From FEN-1297 sp964498065 (lineage in GTDB: Bacteria > Bacteroidota > Ignavibacteria > Ignavibacteriales > Ignavibacteriaceae), in contig CAZCFZ010000103.1 of NCBI GenBank assembly GCA_964498065.1, forward strand, positions 1 to 12,822: a stretch of 12,822 nt of DNA. The letters are read 5' to 3'. The position numbers and the translations under genes were made by a program. Below the pieces are notes generated by a model. The model did not search any database and was not told where the DNA came from. It saw nothing but the letters and a program-made list of their open reading frames with translations. Each line of letters begins with the position of its first letter. The stretch's first letter is position 1. Positions 1 to 6,762 of the stretch are shown one piece after another.

Positions 1-4
1 CAAT

Positions 5-78
5 GGCGCTGTAGCCAAGTGGTCTAAGGCGAAGGTCTGCAAAACCTTTATTCGTCGGTTCGAATCCGACCGGCGCCT
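5..78 (+). tRNA. tRNA-Cys (anticodon GCA)
   Basis: A complete cloverleaf can be drawn by hand. The acceptor stem 5-11 pairs with 71-77 (one T-G wobble). The D stem is 14-16 with 28-30. The anticodon stem 32-36 pairs with 44-48 around loop CTGCAAA, placing anticodon GCA at 39-41. The T stem 54-58 pairs with 66-70 around TTCGAAT. The discriminator at 78 is T, as expected for cysteine tRNA. The 3' CCA is not encoded and must be added after transcription. No second tRNA adjoins it in the window. Confidence 0.96.
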
Positions 79-535
79 CTAATTTTTCCAGAAGTTATAA
101 TATCATATACATTCTTTTATTATTGTTCTAATCTTAAATCACCAATATAGCTTATTAATTTACCCTATCTATTAGTTAATAAATACTTTAATCTATTTCT
201 TTAAATCATAAAGTTAAGTTAAATATATAACGACTAATATCTTATAGTGTAAAAGGATTTTGAATATAAGGGTTTTAATTATTGTTTTTTTAATATAAAC
301 ATTATTATTAAAATTTCGGGTATTGTCATTTTCTTGTAAACAAATTTTACAAATATAATAATATTTCATGTTGTAATAAGTAACTATTACTTACCATGAC
401 AAGACAACATCAGAAAACATTAAAATTTTAAGGATTTTATTTGATGGCATAAACGTTGTTAAATAATATATTCTAATATTATAAAATTTAATCATTTATC
501 TATAAATATATAATTTAAAATTAAAAGGGAATTAG
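79..535. other. AT-rich intergenic region without a recognisable gene
   Basis: Very AT-rich with stop codons in all frames, and no RNA gene recognised after the tRNA. The only ordered structure seen is a nested dyad at 368-410. The outer arms ATGTTGT (368-374) and ACAACAT (404-410) enclose TAAGTAA (377-383) and TTACTTA (387-393). This might be an operator or chance in such biased DNA. No convincing promoter consensus was found. Confidence 0.6.
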
Positions 536-745
536 TTGTTAAATTTTTTTGTATTATACATTATAATCGCGTTTCTATTTTTGCTAGGTATTTTCATTTT
601 GGTTTTAAGTGCTCCCAGTGGCATTGAAAACGATAATGGATTTCACTATGAAATGAAGAATAATCGGGGAAAGTATGTATCAAAAGTTTTAAAGAATCGA
701 TACAAGATTATTAAAAATGCCGATCTGCAAGGGGTGAAACAATAA
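536..745 (+). CDS. small single-helix membrane protein, unknown function
   Basis: A 69-residue frame starting at TTG 536, preceded by AAGGGA (525-530) with a 5-nt spacer, which supports the unusual start. Residues 2-25 are almost wholly hydrophobic (rich in F, I and L) and form one membrane helix. They are followed by SAPSG and then a polar, strongly basic tail with many K and R residues, ending in K-Q. By the positive-inside rule the tail would face the cytoplasm. I recognise no family. It stands alone, converging on the UPF0316 gene, with no ATG alternative near the N-terminus. The clean membrane/basic-tail layout and the ribosome site suggest a real gene, but a chance frame in AT-rich DNA cannot be excluded because hydrophobic codons are T-rich. 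Confidence 0.5.
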   Translation: MLNFFVLYIIIAFLFLLGIFILVLSAPSGIENDNGFHYEMKNNRGKYVSKVLKNRYKIIKNADLQGVKQ

Positions 746-807
746 ATCATTTATTAAATTCCAATTAAAAAGATTTTTTGAGATTAAATGTTTAGGAATT
801 TAATTTC

Positions 808-831
808 AAATAATTAAAGTAATTATTTTTT
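808..831. terminator. possible AT-only terminator between convergent genes
   Basis: AATAATTA (809-816) and TAATTATT (820-827) form an 8-bp stem with a 3-nt loop, followed by T's to 831. It lies between two converging genes, where a terminator is expected. The stem has no G-C pair, so it would be weak. Confidence 0.25.
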
Positions 832-884
832 CTTCCGCCTTTCATATTAATCGTTTAAAAGAATGTTTGTTATTTATTAGTAAT

Positions 885-1403
885 CTATTTCCGTGTCATT
901 TGTTTAAAACCCCGATATGGAATTGAACCCTGTATAGTAATAAATGCCTTTTTATCTATGGTCTCAACTAAATTTATCACATTCTTCTGCTGTTTTCTTG
1001 GAGAAATTAAAACTATGACAGAAACGCCGCCGGATCCGCCTTCAGCAGGCAGAATTGTAACTCCGAATTTCGACCTTCTTAATGTATCGGCAATTTCATC
1101 AGTATGATGCATTGAGATAACATTTAATTGTATGTATCCGAAGCCGATTCTTTGTTCAATAGTAATTCCAATAATATTCCCAAGCCCGAAACCGATTGCA
1201 TATCCAAAAAGATTGGGTATGTTATCTAAATGCTGAAAAACAAATCTAATTGCAAATACCCAGATTAAAACTTCAAAAAATCCTACTATACCTGCATTGT
1301 ACTTTTTACCCTGAACAACTAAAATAACACGGATAGTATCCAGGGAAACATCGCAAACTCTCATGGCAGCAATTAATAAAGCGCCGCCGATAATTTCAAC
1401 CAT
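885..1403 (-). CDS. UPF0316 family membrane protein (DUF5698 + DUF2179)
   Basis: A protein of 172 residues from the preferred start. Three hydrophobic segments (about residues 3-28, 36-56 and 61-83) form the DUF5698 membrane part, with family-like stretches such as VGFFEVLIWVFA and YAIGFGLGNIIG…IEQRIGFGY. The soluble C-terminal half (about 95-168, including SKFGVTILPAEGGSGG) matches a DUF2179 domain, a fold found in several membrane proteins and thought to be regulatory or ligand-sensing. The biochemical role is unknown. The frame is open up to TTG at 1439, but ATG 1403 is chosen because GGAGGA lies 4 nt upstream, and because the protein then begins directly at the first membrane helix, as in B. 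subtilis YebE. The gene diverges from pcm. Confidence 0.9.
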   Translation of the reverse strand: MVEIIGGALLIAAMRVCDVSLDTIRVILVVQGKKYNAGIVGFFEVLIWVFAIRFVFQHLDNIPNLFGYAIGFGLGNIIGITIEQRIGFGYIQLNVISMHHTDEIADTLRRSKFGVTILPAEGGSGGVSVIVLISPRKQQKNVINLVETIDKKAFITIQGSIPYRGFKQMTRK

Positions 1404-1407
1404 TTTA

Positions 1408-1413
1408 TCCTCC
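1408..1413 (-). promoter_or_regulatory. Shine-Dalgarno site deciding the UPF0316 start
   Basis: On the minus strand GGAGGA is followed by TAAA and ATG (1403). The upstream TTG alternative at 1439 has only AT-rich sequence before it. This site therefore favours the shorter protein. Confidence 0.65.
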
Positions 1414-1502
1414 GGAATGTTTCTAAAAAAGGATTTCAAATTTAATAAATATTAAATTTTTATTTTATCTTTATACCTTAAATAAATAAAAAAAAGTTTA
1501 TA

Positions 1503-2141
1503 ATGTACGAAAGAGAAAGACAGGAACTTGTAGATAATTTATCTGAAAAAGGTATAAACGATATTTATGTATTAAAGGCTATAGGAGAAATTGAAAGACA
1601 GAAGTTTGTTCCTAAAGCCATGAGGCATCATGCATATAAAGATGTAGCGTTGCCAATAGGATACGGGCAAACAATTTCACAGCCTTATACAGTTGCATTT
1701 ATGACCCAGGCACTTAAGTTAAAACCTGGATTAAAAGTACTGGAAATCGGAACCGGTTCAGGTTATCAAGCTGCAATTTTAAGTAGTATGGGTATGAAGG
1801 TTTTCAGCATTGAACGTCAGTTTGAGATTTATGTTAAAGCTCAAAAACTTTTAGAAAGCATGGGAATCCGTACGCATGTAAAATGCGGCGACGGCACGAT
1901 TGGATGGGATGAGTATGCTCCTTATGACGGAATTATTGTAACTGCCGGTTCTCCTTCAATACCGGCGTCACTTAAAAAACAACTTTCTATTGGAGGCAGA
2001 CTTGTGATACCTGTCGGTGATAAAAATTCTCAAAAGCTAAAAATTATTACTAAACTTGATGATGATAAATTTCAAGTACTTGATATTCCTGAATTCTCTT
2101 TTGTTCCTCTTATAGGAAGAGAAGGTTGGAACCAAAAGTAA
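1503..2141 (+). CDS. pcm: protein-L-isoaspartate O-methyltransferase
   Basis: Cytosolic SAM-dependent methyltransferase that methylates L-isoaspartyl residues arising from damaged Asn/Asp and so starts their repair. The 212-residue length is usual for the family. Visible signatures are the family-specific GQTISQPYTVAFM (55-67), which shapes the substrate site, and SAM motif I VLEIGTGSGYQAAIL (79-93). Further signatures are the acidic SIE end of the next strand (102-104), YDGIIVTA (141-148), GGRLVIPVG (164-172) and the terminal FVPLIGREGW. The ATG at 1503 has no Shine-Dalgarno, only an A-rich leader, but the N-terminus aligns with the family (short helix before ERQKFVP). It overlaps the start of miaA by 16 nt, so the two are surely co-transcribed and probably translationally coupled. 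Confidence 0.96.
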   Translation: MYERERQELVDNLSEKGINDIYVLKAIGEIERQKFVPKAMRHHAYKDVALPIGYGQTISQPYTVAFMTQALKLKPGLKVLEIGTGSGYQAAILSSMGMKVFSIERQFEIYVKAQKLLESMGIRTHVKCGDGTIGWDEYAPYDGIIVTAGSPSIPASLKKQLSIGGRLVIPVGDKNSQKLKIITKLDDDKFQVLDIPEFSFVPLIGREGWNQK

Positions 2142-3052
2142 TTGTAATTGTCGGCCCGACCTGTTCGGGAAAAACTTCCTTAAGCCTGCTGCTGGCAAAA
2201 CAAATAAATGCCGAAATTATTTCTGCAGACAGCAGGCAGATATATAATTATCTTGATATCGGAACAGCTAAACCGACTGCGGAGCAATTAAAGGGAATAA
2301 AACATCATTTTATTAATATTCTTAATCCAGATGAAGATTATAATGTAAGCCGCTTTGAAAACGATGCTATAAATATTATACAAAAACTTTTTTCAAGTAA
2401 TATAACTCCATTAGTTATAGGCGGTTCCGGTTTATATATTAAATCTTTAATTGATGGCATTTTTGACTCTGTAGGTGTTGATGCAGAATATAGAAATTAT
2501 CTGCTTTCAAAAAGGAAAGAATTAGGGAACGAAATTCTTTATTCTGAATTAAAAAATGTTGATCCTGAAAGTGCTTCTAAAATGCTCCCCCAAAATTGGA
2601 AGAGAATAATTAGAGCTTTAGAAGTTTACCATTTAACAGGGAAGCCTATAAGCATGCATCAAGCAGATCATAAAAGGGAAATTAATTTGAAGTTTATTCA
2701 ATTCGGGCTGCGATGGGAAAGATCCCTTCTTTATAAAAATATAGAAAAAAGAGTTGAGAATATGATAAATCTTGGATTGGTAGAAGAAACAAAATCAATT
2801 TTAGAAAAGGGATTTGATAAGAATTTAAATTCTTTAAATACTGTCGGATATAAAGAAATAATATCATTTCTGGAAAAAGAAATTACGCTTGACAGAGCAA
2901 TTGAATTGATTAAAAGAAATACCAGGCGATTTGCCAAAAGACAAATTACCTGGTTCGGAAAAGATAAAAGGATAAATTGGTTTGATATTAATGATGAAGA
3001 AGATTTATTAGTTGCGGGTGAAAACATGTTAAAAAGATTACAATTAAACTAA
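2126..3052 (+). CDS. miaA: tRNA dimethylallyltransferase
   Basis: Transfers the dimethylallyl group of DMAPP to N6 of A37 in tRNAs reading UNN codons (i6A37). It has 308 residues, full length for the family. The P-loop GPTCSGKTS is at 10-18, and SADSRQIYNYLDIGTAKPT (33-51) holds the catalytic Asp35. HHFIN and GGSGLYIKSLIDG (99-111) carry the residues around the substrate tunnel. A tRNA-binding C-terminal part contains NTVGYKEI and NTRRFAKRQITWF. The start is TTG 2126, preceded by the purine-rich AGGAAGAGAAGG, and it lies inside the pcm frame (16-nt overlap). No nearer ATG would keep the P-loop intact. The gene consumes DMAPP, but nothing else in the window makes isoprenoid precursors directly. 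Confidence 0.96.
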   Translation: MEPKVIVIVGPTCSGKTSLSLLLAKQINAEIISADSRQIYNYLDIGTAKPTAEQLKGIKHHFINILNPDEDYNVSRFENDAINIIQKLFSSNITPLVIGGSGLYIKSLIDGIFDSVGVDAEYRNYLLSKRKELGNEILYSELKNVDPESASKMLPQNWKRIIRALEVYHLTGKPISMHQADHKREINLKFIQFGLRWERSLLYKNIEKRVENMINLGLVEETKSILEKGFDKNLNSLNTVGYKEIISFLEKEITLDRAIELIKRNTRRFAKRQITWFGKDKRINWFDINDEEDLLVAGENMLKRLQLN

Positions 3053-3197
3053 AAAATGAAAATATTATATCTGTCTAAAATAAATCAAAATGGGAGTATG
3101 CACATTAAAAGAATTTGCGTCTGCCTAGCAGAGTATACGAAGACGGATAAAAAAATTATCCGTAATGAAGTGCTTGCCTCATCGGAACTGAAGTTCC

Positions 3198-3258
3198 TCT
3201 AGTGTGAAGACTGAACTGCCATGCTCAAGTTAACTCTTCAATTATAATTCTGTTGAAC
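3198..3258 (+). repeat. diverged 61-nt direct repeat, copy A
   Basis: Compared without gaps to 3501-3561, 41 of 61 positions agree by hand count. Agreement includes GTGAAG, the 11-mer TAACTCTTCAA (3231-3241) counted with its flanking matches, and TTCTG (3249-3252 region). Reading the coding frame of copy B through this copy meets several stop codons. Confidence 0.5.
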
Positions 3259-3500
3259 CTGTCCGGTGCAGACGGAAACCAGAATCTCAAAATAAATTGA
3301 TTTAGGAGGTTGCGGATCAAGTCCGCCATGACAAATTCTTGTTAACACTTAGTCGTCATTCTAATCATGTTTTCCCCAAAGGGGAAAAATATTTCAACCG
3401 GAGGCAGCGCCCTCGGATATTAGAGTTAAGCCAAGTAATAATTACTCTGAAAGAGTTAAATAATTAGAAGGAAACCGATGTAACTTTTTTAAAAAGAGAT

Positions 3501-3561
3501 TCCAGCGTGAAGGCCTGATTGACAAGTTCAGTGTAACTCTTCAAACATTGTTCTGACAAAC
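3501..3561 (+). repeat. diverged 61-nt direct repeat, copy B
   Basis: Second copy, exactly 303 nt downstream of copy A and in the same register. In this copy a frame without stops runs from after the TAA at 3461 to the TGA at 3554-3556 (about 31 codons, containing QREGLIDKFSVTLQTLF). Copy A does not share that frame, so conservation at RNA or DNA level seems likelier than protein. Confidence 0.5.
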
Positions 3562-3740
3562 ACATTTTATTGTGTAACATATGCTAATTGTCTAAATAAT
3601 TTAATTCGAACTCTTATGCTCTCATTAAGATTAATTTGTACATCATGGAAAATATTATTTCCATATTGATAAAAATTCAATATATTGAATATTATAAAAT
3701 TTCTTAAAATTATTGAGCCAGTATATTTCCAACAAATTAT

Positions 3741-3745
3741 GGGAG
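3741..3745 (+). promoter_or_regulatory. Shine-Dalgarno site deciding the HMG-CoA synthase start
   Basis: GGGAG lies 6 nt before ATG 3752. The frame stays open to a TTG at 3713, but that start has no ribosome site and would add 13 residues not expected in the family. Confidence 0.7.
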
Positions 3746-3751
3746 AAAAAA

Positions 3752-4798
3752 ATGATTGGCATAGTTGGATTTGGTTCTTACCTGCCTCGTTACCGTATAA
3801 AGGTTGAAGACATAGCAAAAGAATGGGGATCGGATCCGGAAGCAATCAAAAAAGGTCTTCAGCTTTTTGAAAAAACAGTTCCAGGTCTAGATGAGGATAC
3901 AATTACAATTTCTGTTGAAGCAGCAAAAAATGCACTTAAACGAGCAGAAATTGATCCTCAAGAAATCGGCGCTGTTTATATTGGTTCCGAATCTCACCCT
4001 TATGCAGTTAAACCCAGCGCAACAATTCTAATTGATGCATTAGGCATTGGTCCAAATGTTCATGTTGCTAGTTATGAGTTTGCATGTAAAGCAGGTACGG
4101 AAGCGATGTATACCGCATTTAGTTTAGTTAAAGCAGGAGAAGTTAAATACGCACTAGCAATTGGTGCAGATACATCCCAAGGCGCACCCGGCGATGCACT
4201 TGAATACTCTGCTTCAGCCGGGGGATCAGCATTTATAATGGGAAAAGAAAAAGTTGCGGCAGAAATATTATTTACTAATTCATATACTTCGGACACACCT
4301 GACTTCTGGAGAAGAGAGCATCAGTTTTATCCGAGACACGCCGGAAGATTTACAGGCGAACCTGCTTACTTTAGGCATGTTGTAAATGCAGGGAAAATTC
4401 TTCTTGAAAAATCCGGTATGAAATCCGGAGATTTTAAATATGCGGTATTTCATATGCCTAATGGTAAATTTCCGCAAATGGCCGGTAAACAATTAGGCTT
4501 TTCTAATGAACAACTTGAAACAGGATGGATAGTTCCTTGGATGGGAAATACATATTCTGGTTCCTCTCCAACCGGCCTTTCTGCTGTCCTAGATGTCGCG
4601 GATCCCGGCGATCTTATTTTTATGGTTTCATTTGGTTCAGGTGCGGGAAGCGACGGATTTATTTTTAAAGTATCGGATTATATAAAAGGAATTCAAGATA
4701 AAGCTGTTAAGGTTAGAGAAATGCTTAATAATGGGAAGATATATCTTGATTATGGAGAATATGCAAAGTTTCGCGGCAAAATTATTCTAAATGAATAG
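3752..4798 (+). CDS. archaeal-type hydroxymethylglutaryl-CoA synthase
   Basis: Condenses acetyl-CoA with acetoacetyl-CoA to HMG-CoA. The 348-residue protein follows the archaeal family rather than the eukaryotic/Gram-positive MvaS type. It has N-terminal IGIVGFGSYLPRYRI, the catalytic Glu80 in GSESHPYAVKPSA, the acyl-enzyme nucleophile Cys112 in EFACKAGTEAM, and His234 in FHMPNGKFP. Further family stretches are IGADTSQGAPGDALEYSAS (137-155) and SFGSGAGSDGF (293-303). All three catalytic residues are present. Twelve bases separate it from the thiolase gene, which is followed by a DUF35 gene. In archaea these three proteins form one complex that channels acetoacetyl-CoA between the two active sites. 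Here the product's use is unclear: no HMG-CoA reductase or lyase is in the window. Confidence 0.93.
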   Translation: MIGIVGFGSYLPRYRIKVEDIAKEWGSDPEAIKKGLQLFEKTVPGLDEDTITISVEAAKNALKRAEIDPQEIGAVYIGSESHPYAVKPSATILIDALGIGPNVHVASYEFACKAGTEAMYTAFSLVKAGEVKYALAIGADTSQGAPGDALEYSASAGGSAFIMGKEKVAAEILFTNSYTSDTPDFWRREHQFYPRHAGRFTGEPAYFRHVVNAGKILLEKSGMKSGDFKYAVFHMPNGKFPQMAGKQLGFSNEQLETGWIVPWMGNTYSGSSPTGLSAVLDVADPGDLIFMVSFGSGAGSDGFIFKVSDYIKGIQDKAVKVREMLNNGKIYLDYGEYAKFRGKIILNE

Positions 4799-4810
4799 GG
4801 AGTAATAAAT

Positions 4811-5962
4811 ATGAAAGATGTTGCAGTAATTGGTGCTGGGATGACAAAGTTCGGTGAACTTTGGGGAAAGTCAATAAAAGATATTTTTGTTGAAGCAGCT
4901 CTTAAGGCGATTGAGAATGCAAAAATTGATCATATAGATTCAATGTATGTCGGCTCGATGTCCGGAGGACTTTTTGTAGGACAAGAACATTTAGGTGCCG
5001 TAATGGCTGATTATTTGGGAATTAGTCCCATTTCTGCGACAAGAGTTGAATCAGCGTGCGCTTCAGGCGGAGTTTCATTCCGGCAGGCATATTTAGAAGT
5101 TGCATCCGGCAATAGTGAATTTGTTCTTGCCGGCGGGGTAGAAAAAATGACTGACGGTGCCGATGTTACAGATTCGCTTGCAACAGCAGCAGATCAGGAG
5201 TATGAGATTTATAATGGAGTAACTTTCCCCGCTTTATATGCTATGATTGCTAATGCCCATATGCATGAGTATAAAACTACAAGAGAACATCTTGCTGAAG
5301 TTGCTGTCAAAAACCATAAAAACGGAGCAAATAATCAAAATGCTCAATTTCGTAAAGAAATAACCGTTAAACAAGTGCTTGAATCAACATTAGTTGCAGA
5401 TCCATTAAGGTTATTGGATTGTTCCCCTGTAAGTGATGGTGCTGCCGCCGTGATATTATGTCCTTTAGATATAGCAAAAAAAATAACCGATTCATACGTA
5501 AAAGTAAAAGCTTCTGCGCAGGCATCCGACACGATTGCTTTACACAGCAGAAAAAGTTTAACTACTTTAAATGCAGTTTCATCTGCCGCATCAAAAGCAT
5601 ATAGTATTGCCAAAATAAAACCAAAAGATATTGATTTTGCAGAAGTTCATGACTGCTTTACGATTGCGGAAATTGTAGTTTCAGAAGATTTGGGCTTTTT
5701 TGAGAAGGGACGCGGGGGCCCTGCTGTTCATGATGGATTAACTTCATTAAATGGAGGTAAAATTCCGATAAATACGAGCGGCGGACTTAAATCTAAAGGT
5801 CATCCTGTTGGAGCGACCGGAATAGCACAAATTATTGAACTTTATGAACAGCTGACTGGGCAAGCCGGTAAGAGACAGGTTAAAAATGCACGATTCGGTT
5901 TAGCTCAAAACATGGGCGGTTCCGGAGCAAGTTGTGTAATAAATATTTTGGAGGCAGTATGA
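4811..5962 (+). CDS. thiolase family protein (acetoacetyl-CoA thiolase, archaeal/SCP2 type)
   Basis: Predicted to join two acetyl-CoA to acetoacetyl-CoA, or to do the reverse with related acyl-CoAs. It has 383 residues and a complete thiolase fold. The nucleophile is Cys83 in VESACASGGV, with HDCFT around His280 and GHPVGATG around His331. The C-terminal NMGGSGASCV is the pattern of SCP2/archaeal thiolases; bacterial FadA/AtoB enzymes have a Cys-Gly motif there instead. The start ATG 4811 follows AGGGAG. The end overlaps the DUF35 start by 4 nt (ATGA), showing translational coupling. Position between HMG-CoA synthase and DUF35 makes it the likely first enzyme of a channelled HMG-CoA-forming complex. 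Substrate preference cannot be read from the sequence alone. Confidence 0.93.
   Translation: MKDVAVIGAGMTKFGELWGKSIKDIFVEAALKAIENAKIDHIDSMYVGSMSGGLFVGQEHLGAVMADYLGISPISATRVESACASGGVSFRQAYLEVASGNSEFVLAGGVEKMTDGADVTDSLATAADQEYEIYNGVTFPALYAMIANAHMHEYKTTREHLAEVAVKNHKNGANNQNAQFRKEITVKQVLESTLVADPLRLLDCSPVSDGAAAVILCPLDIAKKITDSYVKVKASAQASDTIALHSRKSLTTLNAVSSAASKAYSIAKIKPKDIDFAEVHDCFTIAEIVVSEDLGFFEKGRGGPAVHDGLTSLNGGKIPINTSGGLKSKGHPVGATGIAQIIELYEQLTGQAGKRQVKNARFGLAQNMGGSGASCVINILEAV
5950..5954 (+). promoter_or_regulatory. Shine-Dalgarno site for the DUF35 gene inside the thiolase gene
   Basis: GGAGG, with a 4-nt spacer to ATG 5959. It lies within the last codons of the thiolase gene. It decides against an earlier in-frame start at 5932 that would overlap the thiolase much more. 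Confidence 0.75.
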
Positions 5963-6348
5963 TTAGTCCTAGATATTTTAGAGAAATTCCGCGAAGGTAT
6001 AGACTCGAAGCCGGAAAATGTGATAAATGCGGAGAAATTTATTTTCCTCCAAGGTTAATTTGCCCAGAATGTAAATCCCAAAAATTTACATCAATTCAAT
6101 TGAGCGATATAGGAGAAATTATTACATATACGATTATTAGAGTTGCTTCAGAAAAATTTTCTATACAAGCGCCATATGCAGTGGCTATAATTAAGTTGAC
6201 TGACGGTGTAAAGCTAACTGCTCAATTAGCAGATGTTGATTTTGATAAAATTAAAATTGGAATTAAAGTTAAGTTGGTGTTTAGAAAAATTTTTGATGAA
6301 GGAGCCTCCGGACTGCATTGTTATGGTTATAAAGCCGTGATAATTTAG
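5959..6348 (+). CDS. DUF35 zinc-ribbon/OB-fold protein (scaffold of the thiolase/HMGCS complex)
   Basis: A 129-residue protein with an N-terminal rubredoxin-like zinc ribbon and a C-terminal OB-fold. The ribbon is CDKCG…CPEC, with Cys21, Cys24, Cys35 and Cys38. The OB-fold is about residues 45-125, with GEIITYTIIR, APYAVAIIKLTDG and a final LHCYGYKAVI strand. DUF35 proteins bind CoA thioesters and bridge thiolase to HMG-CoA synthase in the archaeal complex, where the three share a CoA-binding site. Other family members partner thiolases in steroid degradation. The start is ATG 5959, sharing ATGA with the thiolase stop. It is the last gene of the trio. Confidence 0.93.
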   Translation: MISPRYFREIPRRYRLEAGKCDKCGEIYFPPRLICPECKSQKFTSIQLSDIGEIITYTIIRVASEKFSIQAPYAVAIIKLTDGVKLTAQLADVDFDKIKIGIKVKLVFRKIFDEGASGLHCYGYKAVII

Positions 6349-6371
6349 TTAATTGAAATTAAGCAACTATC

Positions 6372-6425
6372 ATGCTGAACCACATCATCCCGGGCTTGAC
6401 TTGGGATCTGCAATTAATTCAGCAT
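6372..6425. repeat. nested palindromic element (REP-like)
   Basis: A perfect outer stem ATGCTGAA (6372-6379)/TTCAGCAT (6418-6425) encloses an inner hairpin ATCCCGGG (6387-6394)/CTTGGGAT (6400-6407) with loop CTTGA and two wobble pairs. The GC-rich inner part stands out from its surroundings. The layout resembles dispersed extragenic palindromes of bacterial genomes. Only one copy is in the window. Confidence 0.5.
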
Positions 6426-6752
6426 TTAAAAATAGCTTAAATATACAGATTCCGAATATTCCGAAGGAATGCCTGCGGCAAAGCCCAGAGACAGTTTTAA
6501 GACAGCCTCTATTGATAGCTGAAAACTTACATTTTTAACTGTTCTAATTTATCTGCCAATTAGTAGATAGTTTACATGCTAAAAAATCTAATTCGAACAA
6601 AGAGTATATTAAATTATTCATAGTGTGAATTCATTCAAATTAATTAACATAAAGTTTTATTATCTTTATTATAGAAACTTCTTTAAATCTATATAAGTTT
6701 CCATTCGGATTAGAACAATCCTTTAATTATTCAAAAATATATTTAATCATTT

Positions 6753-6756
6753 GGAG
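6753..6756 (+). promoter_or_regulatory. Shine-Dalgarno site deciding the AtuA start
   Basis: GGAG followed by 6 nt and TTG 6763. The other candidate, TTG 6751, overlaps this site and so cannot use it. Confidence 0.65.
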
Positions 6757-6762
6757 TATAAA

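Larger units (their letters stand above)
3113..3561. ncRNA. candidate structured RNA or element remnant, unidentified
   Basis: Several stems are directly visible. ACGGATAA/TTATCCGT (3143-3150, 3156-3163) has an A5 loop. GGAAC-TGAA-GTTCC (3184-3197) is a 5-bp stem closed by a tetraloop. GCGGA/TCCGC is at 3312-3316 and 3322-3326. TTTTCCCC-AAA-GGGGAAAA is at 3370-3388, and GAGG/CCTC at 3401-3414 lies in a GC-rich patch. Possible long-range pairing exists between TTAACTCT (3230-3237) and two copies of AGAGTTAA (3422-3429, 3452-3459). I could not match it to tmRNA, RNase P, 6S, SRP RNA or a riboswitch from memory. Parts (AGTTAAGCCAAG, CTCTGAAAGAG, GGAAACCGATG) loosely recall domain I of group II introns, but no domain V and no maturase are present. 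Strand is unknown. Confidence 0.35.
3053..3751. other. 700-base gap without a convincing gene; contains hairpins and a diverged repeat
   Basis: No frame longer than about 30 codons here looks coding. Part of the region (about 3100-3560) is visibly richer in G and C and in hairpins than the other gaps in the window. The last 190 bases (3562-3751) are plain AT-rich leader before the HMG-CoA synthase gene. They include ACACA (3560-3564) facing TGTGT (3571-3575). The structured part and the repeat are listed separately. Confidence 0.6.
6349..6762. other. 414-base AT-rich gap with a nested palindrome
   Basis: The frame 6353-6538 is open but has no family resemblance and no clear ribosome site, and it runs through a palindromic element (6372-6425), so I do not call it a gene. 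A second small dyad, ATTCC-GAA-GGAAT, lies near 6458-6470. From 6540 the sequence is AT-rich with no recognised promoter. The gap leaves open whether the AtuA genes share a transcript with the HMG-CoA trio. Confidence 0.55.

Noticed and set aside
2731..3027. 98-codon frame on the minus strand inside miaA
   Set aside because: Antisense shadow of a well-supported gene, rich in F, I and S as expected from the complement of AT-rich coding DNA.
3113..3561. Identification as tmRNA, RNase P RNA or a cobalamin or lysine riboswitch
   Set aside because: None of the conserved hallmark strings I know for these RNAs is present, for example a tRNA-like end or GAGGAAAGTCC.
3567..3845. 92-codon minus-strand frame over the start of HMG-CoA synthase
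   Set aside because: Overlaps the well-supported start and ribosome site of the synthase gene and shows no recognisable domain.
6353..6538. 61-codon open frame after the DUF35 gene
   Set aside because: It runs through the nested palindrome, has no clear ribosome site, and its product resembles no family I know.
3600..6600. Shared TAATTCGAAC upstream of both the HMG-CoA synthase and AtuA genes, as a common operator
   Set aside because: A single shared 10-mer with a palindromic TTCGAA core between two AT-rich gaps is near chance expectation, and no extended similarity flanks it.
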